Source of the DNA: Closterium sp. Naga37s-1
Lineage: Eukaryota > Streptophyta > Zygnematophyceae > Desmidiales > Closteriaceae
NCBI GenBank assembly: GCA_947471745.1
Contig: CANJKZ010000931.1
Span: 1-64,000, forward strand
Direction of reading: 5' to 3'
Length of the DNA stretch: 64,000 bases
Shown here one piece after another: positions 31,997 through 42,639 of the stretch. A program made the position numbers and the translations under genes. How positions within the stretch are numbered: position 1 is the first letter of the stretch; each line of letters starts with the position of its first letter. The notes beneath the pieces were generated by a model, which saw only the letters and a program-made list of their open reading frames with translations, made no database searches and was not told where the DNA came from.

Positions 31997-32551
31997 GTGC
32001 TTGGCCTGGCGGTGGAGACCTATGGGGCCCTGGCCAGGGACACCCAGAGGTTCCTACGCATGCTCGGGACACAGGCGGCCAAGAAAAAGTACAGATAGGG
32101 GAGGCTCACTACGGTGGCCTCCAAGCTCACTGCACATTACTGACAGCACTGGTCGGTAATGCTACAGCACAGCCAGGCCAATACCATGCTGGCCAAGTCG
32201 AATAGGGCCACGGAACGGGCCTTCCCCCAGGCGCTAGCAGACCCGTGGGAGCCCCGCCTAGGGGACCTCTGGCAGGTCCTGGAGGACGATTTGGACTGGG
32301 GGCCGGACCTAGATGTGTGAGGGGCCCGGGCAAAGGGGACCCCAGGCAGTGGTGCCCGGGTGACAGGTATTTGGTAGGCCCTGGCTTCGCCGGGCCAATT
32401 AGCAGGATGGAGATAGGTCGTTGCTTGTCTGCTTGTTTGCTTGTTTGCCGGCGGGTTGGCTTGTTCGCTAGTATACATGCTAGGATGAGTTCTTCTTACA
32501 TGCCTGGCCTGTACCTTGCTTACTATCAATGAAGGACCGCTTGAGAGAGAG

Positions 32552-32642
<91 letters not shown>
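31997..32642 (+). mobile_element. LINE copy L1 (3' fragment) with (GA)n tail
   Basis: Only the last part of the LINE ORF remains: LAVETYGALARDTQRFLRMLGTQAAKKKYR, with TAG at 32096-32098 (Gln in relatives) and TGA at 32141-32143 (Arg in relatives). It ends GDLWQVLEDD..LDV near 32320. A 3' UTR follows and ends ATCAATGAAGGACCGCTT, then the GA tail 32543-32642 (interrupted once by TTGATA). L2 starts directly after the tail. Confidence 0.85.
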
Positions 32643-32643
<1 letters not shown>

Positions 32644-33075
32644 CACATAGGCCCCTTCCCTTAGCCTCTCAGCCCTTGTCCCCTTAGTATAAAGTCTCTA
32701 GTGGCTGGTTCCAGAGCTCATTATTCATTGTGGGCACTCATTCTCTCCTAACCGAGCGGCAGAGAGAGAGCGAGAGAGAGAGGAGAGAGAGAGAGAGAGG
32801 CACATAGGCCCCTTACCTTAGCCTCTCAGCCCTTGTCCCCTTAGTATAAAGTCCCTAGTGGCTGGTTCCAGAGCTCATTATTCATTGTGGGCACTCATTC
32901 TCTCCTAACCGAGTGGCAGAGAGAGAGCGAGAGAGAGAGGAGAGAGAGAGAGAGAGGCACATAGGCCCCTTACCTTAGCCTCTCAGCCCTTGTCCCCTTA
33001 GTATAAAGTCCCTAGTGGCTGGTTCCAGAGCTCATTATTCATTGTGGGCACTCATTCTCTCCTAACCGAGCGGCT
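32643..33075 (+). promoter_or_regulatory. Tandem promoter monomers of L2
   Basis: Three head-to-tail units with a period of 157 bp (starting 32643, 32800 and 32957). Each has TATAAAG (32688-32694 in the first), then ATTATTCATTGTGGGCACTCA; the first two end in a GA run. This layout recalls the promoter monomers of mouse L1. Function is inferred. Confidence 0.7.
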
Positions 33076-33081
33076 CGCGCC

Positions 33082-33126
33082 GGCCGCCTTCGGCGGCCGA
33101 CGCTCGACAGTGCGGCCTTCGGCCGC
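33082..33126 (+). promoter_or_regulatory. Two C(UUCG)G hairpins in the L2 leader
   Basis: GGCCGCCTTCGGCGGCC (33082-33098) and GCGGCCTTCGGCCGC (33112-33126) fold into GC stems capped by the very stable C(UUCG)G tetraloop. L7 has the same hairpin at 47682-47700, and both are followed by a similar TAGGGRTGGCAAG. Confidence 0.65.
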
Positions 33127-33251
33127 GCGCTAGGGGTGGCAAGTGTCAACACACACAGAGCTATAATCAGGCTTACAAGAAATGACAACAACAGTCACGG
33201 CCTAGGCAACGCTACGTCCTACGGCAAGGATGGCGGGGGCACCGGCGGAAA

Positions 33252-34973
33252 CTACATCTGATCCGCGTCAAGAACAGCAAGGAGCCCCGTCATCGAGCGA
33301 TGAAGCTCGCGCACCACCACCGTGGTTGCGTCGATCAGGTCGACTGCAGTCGCTGCGCGCATCACCCGGCGCAGACCACGGAGCGCAGTCCCAAGCTGTC
33401 CAACGCCCGCAACTCCACTCCGCGCGGGCGCAGCCAACACGGGCGCAAGGAGCTCGGCAAGCCGGTCAGCGGCATCCGAGCACTCGTCCAGGGGGCTGCC
33501 TACCAGAGGCACGCCGCGAGAAAGAGCCGCGTGACAATACACCTGGATCAGGTGAACAGCCCGCAGACCCTCAGAGAGGCGCCAAAGCTGCCCGAGAGAC
33601 GCCTCAGGCACATCCGCCGAAGGAGACGGCCCTACCAGCGATTGTATCGGAAGATCAGCAGCTGGCGGATCAGGAGCCATGGGCAGCAGAGATGGATACT
33701 GCGGCGTCACCGGTCCTGCGCCCGCGGTCACGAACTCCATGCCCGCCATTGGAGGAACCCACGGCAACCGCAGACGGTTCCCAGGAGCAGCAACAGATGC
33801 AACGGCAGCACAAGGAGGAGGAGCGGCAGACGAGGGAGGAGGAGGAGCAGGCGCATAGGGCGCAGCTGGAGGAAGAGACACCGGCGCAGGAGCGACGCGC
33901 GGCAAATTGCTCAGGCTCGCCCGCCCGTTCCGCTCCTCGCGCATCGCGTTAGACACAACTCGCTGCAAGTCGGCCATTTTCACCGGCTGATCATACACCC
34001 AGCCGCCACTGCGACCACGCCCACCCCACCAGCCCCCTTGGCCGCCACGGGGTGCAGCTCGGTTTGCCTGCGAACCTCGGCGCCGAGGGGAATCGTGCCG
34101 CCGCCGTGACATCTCCCGCTCGTTACACGGCACAGGGGAATGAGGCCGATGCTGCCGACGGCCCGGGGACGGAGGACGTTGAGCAAGAGGAACAAGAGCA
34201 GAGGGTGCGGGAGCAGGACCCGCCTGGACGGTCGGAGGCAGCGCGGTTGCTGCCGCAGGCAGAGGGGCAGGAGCAACCGGAGGCGACACGCGAGCCGACT
34301 GAACCTCCGCCGAGCTCAGGCCGGCGCTGGTGGGTGGAGGCGGCTGGTAAGCTGGGTCCACAACAGCAGCAGCAGAAAGCGCCATGGCAGGCGCAACCAG
34401 TGGCATCGCGGAGGCTGCTCCAACAGCAGCAGACGATGCCGCAACCACAGGCACGGGCGCCGACACCCCCACGGGGACAGGTGGAACCACCGGCGCAGGC
34501 GTAGGAGTGTGCGCAGGATTTGATGCCGCAGCCGGCCCAGGGGCAGGCGCAGGAGCAGACGCCGAGGCGAGTGCGGGAGTAGGTGACGACGCAGGCGCAG
34601 GACCAGGCGCCTTGCCAGGCGCAGACACCGACGCCACGACGGGAACGGGCGGCGCAGTAGGCGCGAGGACAGGGCCGGCCTGAGTTACGGATGACGGCGC
34701 AGATCGAGGTGCGGGAAGAGGCGACATCCCCACGGCTGCCGGCGCCGGGGGAGATACGGTCGGAAGGGCTATTGCAGCTGACGCCATGACAAAGGGCCGC
34801 GGCGAATACGGATAATAGTCGTCGCCTAGCGATACAGGCATCGCGGGGCGGACGAGGTGTCGGATGAGGAAAGGCGTCTGGGAGGGGAGGCGGACCAGAG
34901 AATGGCTTCCAGAGGGAAGCACGCTGGGCCCTAACTCGAAGAGTTGATCGAACGGAAGCTGAGGAGGAAGCAT
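33252..34973 (-). CDS. Opposite-strand ORF of LINE L2 (unknown protein)
   Basis: 573 codons on the minus strand, ATG at 34973, stop TAG at 33252-33254. Unknown family. About 290 Pro/Ala-rich residues, then a basic RG/SR stretch (RRRHDSPRRRGSQ, GGWWGGRGR), then MADLQRVVSNAMREERN, a GMEFVTAGAGP motif, and a helical C-terminal domain (EASLGQLWRLSEGLR to LLAVLDADQM). The C-terminal 117 residues match the L8 copy at about 83% by eye, while the sense frame of the same DNA matches at about 68%. The pattern suggests selection on the minus-strand protein, possibly a nucleic-acid-binding ORF1. Confidence 0.5.
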   Translation of the reverse strand: MLPPQLPFDQLFELGPSVLPSGSHSLVRLPSQTPFLIRHLVRPAMPVSLGDDYYPYSPRPFVMASAAIALPTVSPPAPAAVGMSPLPAPRSAPSSVTQAGPVLAPTAPPVPVVASVSAPGKAPGPAPASSPTPALASASAPAPAPGPAAASNPAHTPTPAPVVPPVPVGVSAPVPVVAASSAAVGAASAMPLVAPAMALSAAAVVDPAYQPPPPTSAGLSSAEVQSARVSPPVAPAPLPAAATALPPTVQAGPAPAPSALVPLAQRPPSPGRRQHRPHSPVPCNEREMSRRRHDSPRRRGSQANRAAPRGGQGGWWGGRGRSGGWVYDQPVKMADLQRVVSNAMREERNGRASLSNLPRVAPAPVSLPPAAPYAPAPPPPSSAAPPPCAAVASVAAPGNRLRLPWVPPMAGMEFVTAGAGPVTPQYPSLLPMAPDPPAADLPIQSLVGPSPSADVPEASLGQLWRLSEGLRAVHLIQVYCHAALSRGVPLVGSPLDECSDAADRLAELLAPVLAAPARSGVAGVGQLGTALRGLRRVMRAATAVDLIDATTVVVRELHRSMTGLLAVLDADQM

Positions 34974-34989
34974 CTGATCCTACGTTTAT

Positions 34990-37900
34990 AGCTGAAGCGG
35001 TGGAAGAGTCCACCACGGAAGAGTCGGGGGAGTTAGAGGAAGAGGAATGGGAAGGTAGAAGCCGGGCACGCCCAGCACCACGTCAAGCCGCCCCAAGACC
35101 AGCCACCCCGGGGGGTGAGCCAAACCGGCAGGAACCAGACACCACCGCATCAGAGCCCCGCCAATTTTCACCTGAGCAATTGGCCAGAGACACAGCGCGG
35201 TTCGGAAGTTGAATTGTGGGACCTGACTCCCCTACGCGACAGTCGTCAGCCCCCACTTTCGCGCAAACTCCCTGCTGACATTCGCCCGCTTTTCGCCACT
35301 GCCCTCCTGACACCACTACTCCACCTCGCGCATAACCCGGGGTCAGTCGCAGGTTGGCGCCTGTTACTCTTCATCCCGCGACTCACCCTTCGCCTCCCCT
35401 CAACGGAGAAGCCCGATTGGCCGGCAGTCAAGCGCTGTCTTCGCCAATTCAACAAAGGCGAATGGCAGCAGCTGTACGACTCGGCAATTACCGCGATCAC
35501 TGCACCACACCCGCCTCGCCACACGCCAGATGCCCTTGGCAAACGTGCCAGGGCAGAAGGCCTCGAGCGAAAAGGAAGCCTTCGCAGAGCGATCCTCGCC
35601 CTCGAGTCAACGCCGGTCGCCGACCCATCTGCAACCATCCTCGCCGCGCTCAAAGCACAACACCCCCCCGCTCCACCTGGAATCATCGATTGGGACATCC
35701 CCGATACAGTCCAAGCCGCATCGATCGAAAAAGGGGACTTCATAAAAATGCTATGCCGCTGCGAGAACGGTGTGGGAGGGGGACCGTCTGGTATGACATT
35801 TGAACATCTGCGTGATGCATCACTCGCCAACGCGGGGGTTACCACTCACCTCCACGCCCTCGTCAACACCATCCTGCGAGGCAAATTGCTAGACGAGGTC
35901 TGCTCGCTACTAACAGCCAGCCGTCTCATAGCTCTAGCCAAGCCCGATAGAGGCACTAGGCCGATAGCGGTAGGAGAGTGTATCTTGCGTTTAGCCGCAA
36001 AATCCACCCTCTCCGCCCTCTCCCTAGAATGCCGGGCGCATTTCCTCCCGTTACAGTACTGCGTTTCCGTCCAAGGCGGTAGTGAAGCAATTATCCACGC
36101 CGCGAGAGCTTTCACGAGCGCAAACCTGGATGCGCTTATACTACAAGCAGACCTGGCGAATGCGTTTAACTCCATTAGCCGTGCAGCAGTAGTCAGCGCA
36201 CTCCGCGACACTGATCTCCAGGGTCTCCTCCCCCTCGTCAAAGCATCATATAGTCGGCCAGCCCAGTTGTTCCTTGACGCAGGGTTTGGTTGCGAGGCAC
36301 TGACCAGCGAGACAGGCGTGCGACAAGGTGATCCGCTCGGCCCGCTGCTGTATGCCGCGGGGATCCACCCCATCCTCTCTAAAACAGCAGCATCTTACCC
36401 AGCAGTTCTGTGCTTAGCATTCGCCGATGACATCACATTCCTGGGCCCGGCAGCAGAATGTTATGAAGCTTTCCGCCATTTCACGACAGGACTCCGCGAC
36501 ATGGGACTGACCCACAACCCAGAGAAGTGCGCCGCATGGAGCGCAGCAGCAACAGATTCCCAGCAGCTGCTACAGGGTGTCCCACTACGCACGGAGGGGC
36601 TGAGGGTGCTAGGAAGCTTCATCGGTTCGACAGAAGGAGCAGCAGCCTTTCTACGGTCACAGTTGGAGACAATGTCGTCCCCTCTACCCCACATAGCATG
36701 CATGGACCCATAGGTGGCAGCGCTGCTACTAACACGGTGCATCTCCAGGCGCATCTCCTACCTAGCCCGCACCACACCTCTGTACCTGCTACTCGAAGCT
36801 GAGTGGTCAGGGTGGGGCCGGGCCCTGCTGTACACGCTTCTAGATGCTTGTGGGGTGCGTCATCCAAGGGGCGAGGCAGAGGACAGGCGGATCTGGGACC
36901 AAGCCTCACTCCCACCCAGCCTAGGCGGCCTGGGCCTCGCCGACCCTGCAGTAGAGGGCTGCTACAGCTTCCTAGCGAGCTTTGTGCAGGCCCACACACT
37001 CCTCGGCCTGTTAGGGGGCCAAGCAGGGGCCACCCTGACAGCAGCACTAGACCTACCCGAAGCAGCAAACCACAGCTCGAACGATCTACAGCAGTGGATC
37101 CAGGATTGCAGGAGCAGCCTCATGTAGGAGGCAAGGGATCTTATTTCAGCGGAGCAGGCAAAACCCAAGGGCCAACTGCAGCACCGCCTTGCTCTCTTAG
37201 TCCAAGGGGGCCGGAGTGCCGCCCAGATTACCGCATCCAGGCAGATGGACCTGAACCCACTACTGGGCCACACCCAACGCCTCATGTCCCTCACAGGCTA
37301 TAGGGCAGGGGACTGGCTCATGGCAATCCCCTACATGCCAGCGCTACGGTTACACCCCTGCCACTTCACGTTCGCCCTTCAGTTCCGGCTCGGCATGCCG
37401 CTCTCTGTGCCTGACTGCTGTGACTGCAGCAAACGATTCCCCATTCTAGATAAAAGGCTGCCGAACCACTTGCTGCGGTGCGGTATAGGACACGGCCGGA
37501 CCAACACTCACGATGAGCTACGGGACGAGTGCATTCGTATGGCGTAGGATGCATGATTTGATGTGCACAAGGAGTGCACCGCCTTCAGCCCGGTGGACAA
37601 CAAGGGAGCTCGGGGGCAGTGTGGCTGGGAGATATCACAATCACAGATCCAATCAGTAAACGGGACGAAATTGCAAGGAAAGGGAGGGGCTGGGCAGCAC
37701 GGGAGGCAGCAGACAAGAAGATAGGCCTATACCTCGGCAGGGCAAAGTATGCTGGGTTTGTCCCATTGGCAGTAGAAACATACGGCTGTCCCTGCGACGA
37801 GGTGCCCACCTTTCTGAAGCTGCTGGCGGACAAAGCTGCACGGAGAATCTTCAACGCGGACCGATCTACCTATCAGGCCGCGAAGATGCTCCATCAGTTC

Positions 37901-38004
37901 CGCCAGCGCTGGTCGGTCGTACTCCAGAGAGCCCAGGTAGTGAGCTTTCTCACAAAGCTGAACCTGGCCGTACGAGCAGAGAACCCCCCACTGGGGGGAC
38001 CATA
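34990..38004 (+). pseudogene. L2 reverse transcriptase and RLE endonuclease, decayed
   Basis: A frame change near 35203 joins the N-terminus (QFSPEQLARDTARF) to ELWDLTPLRDSRQPPL. RT motifs: LIALAKPDRGTRPIAVGE, LQADLANAFNSI, GVRQGDPLGPLLYAAG and LAFADDITFLG (FADD). Stops TAG at 36711-36713 (Gln in L8), TAG at 37125-37127, TAG at 37545-37547 and TGA shortly after. Finger CCDCSKRFPILDKRLPNHLLRC followed by RTNTHDEL. A frameshift near 37600 leads to the RLE remnant WLGDITITDPIS and the conserved LAVETYGCPCDEVPTFLKLLA tail. Confidence 0.87.
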
Positions 38005-38228
38005 GGTGGAGATGAACCCGGGGGACTGTTTTTCAACGATAGAGGCACCTTAGAAGTAAAAGGGGGGAGGGGGGGAGAGTGGGAGGGGAGGGTAGAAGTG
38101 TGTGCTCCCTTGGTCTTATGCTTTGTAGGTTTTGTTTGCTTGTCTTTGTTTGCTTGTCTACGCGCTAGATGTGCCCTTCCTAGAATCTGCATGTCTGTAC
38201 CAGCCTCTACTATCAATACAAAGGATTG

Positions 38229-38231
<3 letters not shown>

Positions 38232-38298
<67 letters not shown>
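38232..38298 (+). repeat. (GA)n tail between L2 and L3
   Basis: 67 bp of pure GA after CAATACAAAGGATTGTTT; the next base starts 5'-truncated LINE L3. Confidence 0.9.
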
Positions 38299-38299
<1 letters not shown>

Positions 38300-41200
38300 G
38301 GTGACTCTGAGGATATTTCACTGGAGGCAGAAGAGGGGGTCCCCAACACCGGCGCAAATCAGGGACAGAGGAGAGCACGAGCAGCTGAACCAGCACAGGT
38401 GGCCGAATCAAGCGCCCCAGCTGGTACGAGGACAGCCAGGAAAGAACAATCAGCGTCAGATATAGCTGCCGATGAGGCCGCGTGGCAGAATGTGAAGCAG
38501 TGGGATCTGTCACCTCTGCGCAACAGCACCCAACCCTTCCTGGTGCGGAAGCTTCCTCCCAACATTCTCGGAATCTTCAGCTACTGCCTCACAATCCCCC
38601 TGCTACGGCTTTCTAAGAACCCAACCTGCCCAGCAGCCTGGCGAATGTTGTTATTCCTGCCACAACTCACACTCAGAGCCAGCATTGGGAAGGTACCTGG
38701 AAACAAGTGGGCCGAGGAGGTGACAAGGTTGGATCAGTTCAAGTTGGAAGAATGGGACCTGCTGTACTCCCAGGCGTGCACCATACCCCAGAACCCCCAA
38801 CCGAGCCGTCACCAACCAGACCCCGAAGGACTCTGTGCGAGGGCCAAGGGCCTTGTTCGCAAGGCAAATCTGTCGAAAGCAGTAGCAGCGTTACATACGT
38901 CGCCACTCACCGAACCTTCCCAGGCAACCCTGGAAGCACTAAAGCAGAAGCACCCAGAGGCGGGCAACAAAATCCCTAACTGGGTAACAGGTTTCTCCAC
39001 GAGCAACCTAGCGATCTCAGCGGAGGCCTTTCGCGAGGTTCTGGCAAAATGCCCCAACGGGTTTGGAGCGGGACCCTCAGGCACTTGTTTCGAGCACCTA
39101 CGAGATGCGGCCCTCATTAACAATGAAGTATTCAGCTACCTACACGGCACCGTCAACCACGTCCTAGGAAACCACCTACTGGCAGATCTGACGGAACTCC
39201 TGCTACCATCACGGCTGATAGCCCTCGAGAAGCCAAACGGTGGAGTTAGACCCATAGCAATAGGAGAGGCGATACTACGCCTCATAGCTAAGGCAGCGCT
39301 AAGAAAGCTGAGCGCGCCCATCCGAGAGTACTTCCTACCGGTACAATTTGGAGTGGCAGTGCCTGGAGGAGCGGAGTGCATCATCCACACAGTCCGGGCC
39401 CTTCTAGCTGAGGATCCGAAACGGGTGGCGCTGCAGCTCGACGTCGAAAATGCATTTAACTCAGTCAAACGAGGAGGGTTCTTCGAGTCCCTGCACTTCT
39501 CAGGCCTCAGCCGCATCATCCCGCTGGTGCGAACAGTATACGGCACGCCATCTCACCTTCTGCTGGACCAAGGCTTCGCGGCACCACACATCGACAGCGC
39601 GCATGGGGTCCGCCAAGGAGACCCCTTAGGCCCCATGCTCTTCGCGGCAGCCATCCAACCAGCGCTCCAGGTGGCAGCCGACATGCTCCCCTCGGTCATG
39701 GTCATGGCCTACGCCGACGACATCACCATCGTGGGAGCAGCACCAGAAGCCGCACTAGCACTAGGGTTAATAACGAGGGGACTAGCAAGCCGCGGCCTCC
39801 AGTGTAACCTCTCAAAATCATCGGCATGGAGCCCATCCGGCATACCCGACGACCTTCTCGACGGACTAGTGGCGGCAGTGGACGGCATATGAGTATTGGG
39901 GAGCCCGATAGGGACCAGGGACAACGGACGACGCATGATCACAACGTACCTGGAAACGGTGGCGGCACCGCTGAACCTGATCGGCAACATGCACCCGCAG
40001 CACGCGCTACTATTACTCACACGATGCATTTCGAGGCGCATATCGTACCTGCTCCGCACAACAACGGCGGATTTGCTGCCCCTAGAAGAATGGCAGGATT
40101 GGAGCGAGGGTCTAGTCTGGACGGCCCTACAGGCAGCACACCTCCACGTGCCAAGGAAGGAGATCGAGCAGAGCCTGGTATGGAGGCAAGCGACTCTGCC
40201 GGTGTGCCTGGGCGGGCTGGGCCTGATCGATCCCGTATCAGAGGCGCCGGCGGCATACTTGGCTTCACTGGACGCAGCCCACACCCTACTCAGCGGCATC
40301 CCCGAGCACCCAGATCACCCACTGCGGCGGGCTGCAGGACTGGTGTCAACGGTAGCCACAGCAGGGGCAGGACGGGAGGGGGAGACCGTGCAAGATCTCA
40401 AGGGCAAGTTGCCAGAGAGCGCTCTGGAACTCCTACACGAGCATCACCGCCAGCAGGGGAGGAAGGGGCGACTGCAGCTAGAGCTATCACGACAGGTGAA
40501 CCTGGACAGAGCAGCGGCACTGATAGGAGATACCAGGGTGGACAAGCCGGGAACAGATAATGGGCACGTGGTGCGGCTCATAGCCCTGCAGGTGCCGGGG
40601 GCGGGGGACTGGCTACACGCCATCCCTATGCGAGCAGACCTGACTTTCTCACCGGGGCAATTTGGCATATCCCTCGGCTTCATGCTCGGTCTTACACTGC
40701 CGGTCACAGAACACTGCCCCTGCCGCGGCAAGCGCTCGAAGATAGCAGATAGCAGCCTCCCTAATCACCAGCTGAGACGCGCAAATGGAGGGGACCGTAC
40801 CAACACCCACAATGCGTTGGTGTACGCGGCCCTGCGCATGGCACGAGAGGCAGACTTCAACACCCTACACGAGACGACCGGCTTTTCGCCCCCTGTCAAC
40901 CCTAAACGGGCGGACCTGGTCTTTCGTGACAAGGAATCGGGTGAAACCTACGTGACGGACGTGACAGTGACCGACCCAGTGCTTCAAAGGTGGGACACCC
41001 GAGGCAGAAAGGCACCAGGGTGGGCAGCAGAGGATGCGGCCAGGACCAAAAGGGGGCTCTATGAGGAGCGCCCCGAGTATGCGGGGGTCCTCGGGCTGGC
41101 AGTGGAAACATACGGGGGCTTAGCAAGGGACACCCAGAAATTCTTCCGTATTCTGGGCATGAGCGCGGCCAAGAAGAAGCACCGCCAAGGGAGGCTGACC

Positions 41201-41410
41201 ACGGTGGCCTCTAGGCTGACTGCGAACTACCGACAGCGCTGGTCGGTGATGCTGTAGCGTTGCCAAGCCAATGCCATGTTGGCAAAGTCCAACAGGGCGG
41301 CAGAGGCAGCATACCCTTGGGTATGGGCCGATCCTTGGGAGCTCGGCCTGGGGGACCTATGGCAGGTCCTGGAGGATGAGGTGGAGGAGGAGTGGGACCT
41401 AGGGATATAG
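38299..41410 (+). pseudogene. LINE copy L3: 5'-truncated RT/RLE gene
   Basis: Begins in frame inside the N-terminal region directly after the GA tract, as expected of a 5'-truncated target-primed copy. About 1035 codons in one frame with two nonsense codons: TGA at 39890-39892 (DGI*VLGS; Arg in L5) and TAG at 41255-41257 (VML*RCQ; Gln in L5). RT: LIALEKPNGGVRPIAIGE, LQLDVENAFNSV, GVRQGDPLGPMLFAAA, MAYADDITIVG. Finger region CPCRGKRSKIADSSLPNHQLRR has lost its last Cys. RLE: KRADLVFRDKESGETYVTDVTVTDP. Ends GDLWQVLEDE..WDLGI, TAG at 41408-41410. The 3' UTR and GA tail are missing. Confidence 0.88.
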
Positions 41411-41418
41411 AGGGAAAA

Positions 41419-42566
41419 TAACCGCCGATATTTTCACAGACCCGACAGTAGAAGGCGTCTACGGATTCCACGCTAGATACTGCCAGGCCACGCTTTTCAT
41501 AGATTCACTGGCCCCTGAAGGAGACGACATACTTTTGACGGCCAGAAACCACATGCTATTGCCACGCGATGTCAGCACACCTTTTTATGTGTGGCTCTCC
41601 GAATGTGAATTGTATCTGCCCACCGACGGCGGTGAGGTGCTGGAGAAGGAGCAACTAGAGCCGATACTGGCACTCAAGGTACAAGGGAGCAGATACGCGG
41701 TCCAAATAAGGGAAACAAGGTGCATGCGACTGAATCCGCTTTTCGGGCACACGCAGCGGATGTTCTCCCTCACTGGCTACGGCACTGGTGACTGGTTGAC
41801 TGCCATTTCAATAGCAACTATGCGTCGTATTGACCCCATACACTTCGCAAACGCGGTGCGCTTCAGGCTAGGCCTCCCTTTCTCAACGCCCAAGAACTGC
41901 GATTGCACAGAGCACACCGCCATCACTGAACCGCGCCTTCCCAATCACCTGTTCAGATGCGGGACGAGCAAGCATCGCATCAACACCCATAACGAGCTCC
42001 GTGATGCTTGCATCAGCATGGCTGAGGACGCTGGGTTCATAGTACACGGGGAAACAGCGGAGTACTGCCCGGTTGACGAGCAAACTGCCGATTTTACCAT
42101 GAGGGATAGAAGCAGCGGCGCGGTGTATGTGTGCGACGTTACCGTTAGTGACTCCATCAGTACTAGGGACCCAGAGGCGCTGAAAGGAAGAGGATGGGCG
42201 GCATGGGAGCAGACTAACAAGAAGCTCAAGCACTATGCTAACCTACCGGACACGGTGCGCTTCTTCCCCCTAGCGGTCGAGACATATGGCTGCCTGTGTG
42301 CGGAGGTTCTTGTTTTTCTGAAACTACTAGCAGACACAGCAGCTCGGCGACACTTCAACGCCGACTCACAATCATTTCACGCTGCTAAGTTCTTGCATCA
42401 GTTTCGGGAAAGGTGGTCAGTTGCCCTGCAGAGGGCTCAATCCATCGGCTACCTTATCAAGTCTTGTGAGGCGGCTGCAGCAGAAAACCCGCCCGTGGGT
42501 GGAACAGGGGCAGAATTTCGTTTGGGAGATTGCTTTGCGGTGATCGAGCCCTTGGTGGAGCTCTAG
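41419..42566 (+). pseudogene. LINE copy L4: 5'-truncated, C-terminal half
   Basis: Open from about 41430 (IFTDPTVEGVYGFHA) to TAG at 42564-42566. Second lineage, close to L8. Contains GYGTGDWLTAI, the finger CDCTEHTAITEPRLPNHLFRC, HRINTHNELRDA, the RLE region FTMRDRSSGAVYVCDVTVSDS, and LAVETYGCLCAEVLVFLKLLA. No stop within the remaining frame, so it is a recent copy. No GA tract separates it from L3 or L5. Confidence 0.85.
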
Positions 42567-42639
42567 ATTAGGGCTGGTGTGTTAGCTAGTACCTGTTTGC
42601 TAGTAGAATTGTCACAGGATTGCCACCCTTCTCTTGTTT

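Larger units (their letters stand above)
32643..38298 (+). mobile_element. LINE copy L2, full length, decayed
   Basis: Promoter monomers 32643-33075, hairpins 33082-33126, opposite-strand ORF 33252-34973, RT/RLE gene about 34990-38004, 3' UTR and GA tail 38232-38298. Member of the second LINE lineage (with L4 and L8), recognised by GSEAIIHAARAF and NGKHRINTHN-like finger sequences. No poly-A. Confidence 0.85.

Noticed and set aside
33230..33952. Sense ORF of 240 codons in L2 (and 143 codons at 52956-53387 in L8) as the LINE ORF1
   Set aside because: It starts with ATG soon after the promoter and has a RRSGRLQ motif, but it is less conserved between L2 and L8 than the opposite strand and has no counterpart in L7. 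Not fully excluded.
27185..41257. Alternative genetic code with TAG as glutamine
   Set aside because: TAG often stands at Gln positions, but TGA stands at Arg positions equally often, a Trp codon is also hit, and functional-looking genes (SDR, L7) end in TAG. C-to-T decay explains all of it.
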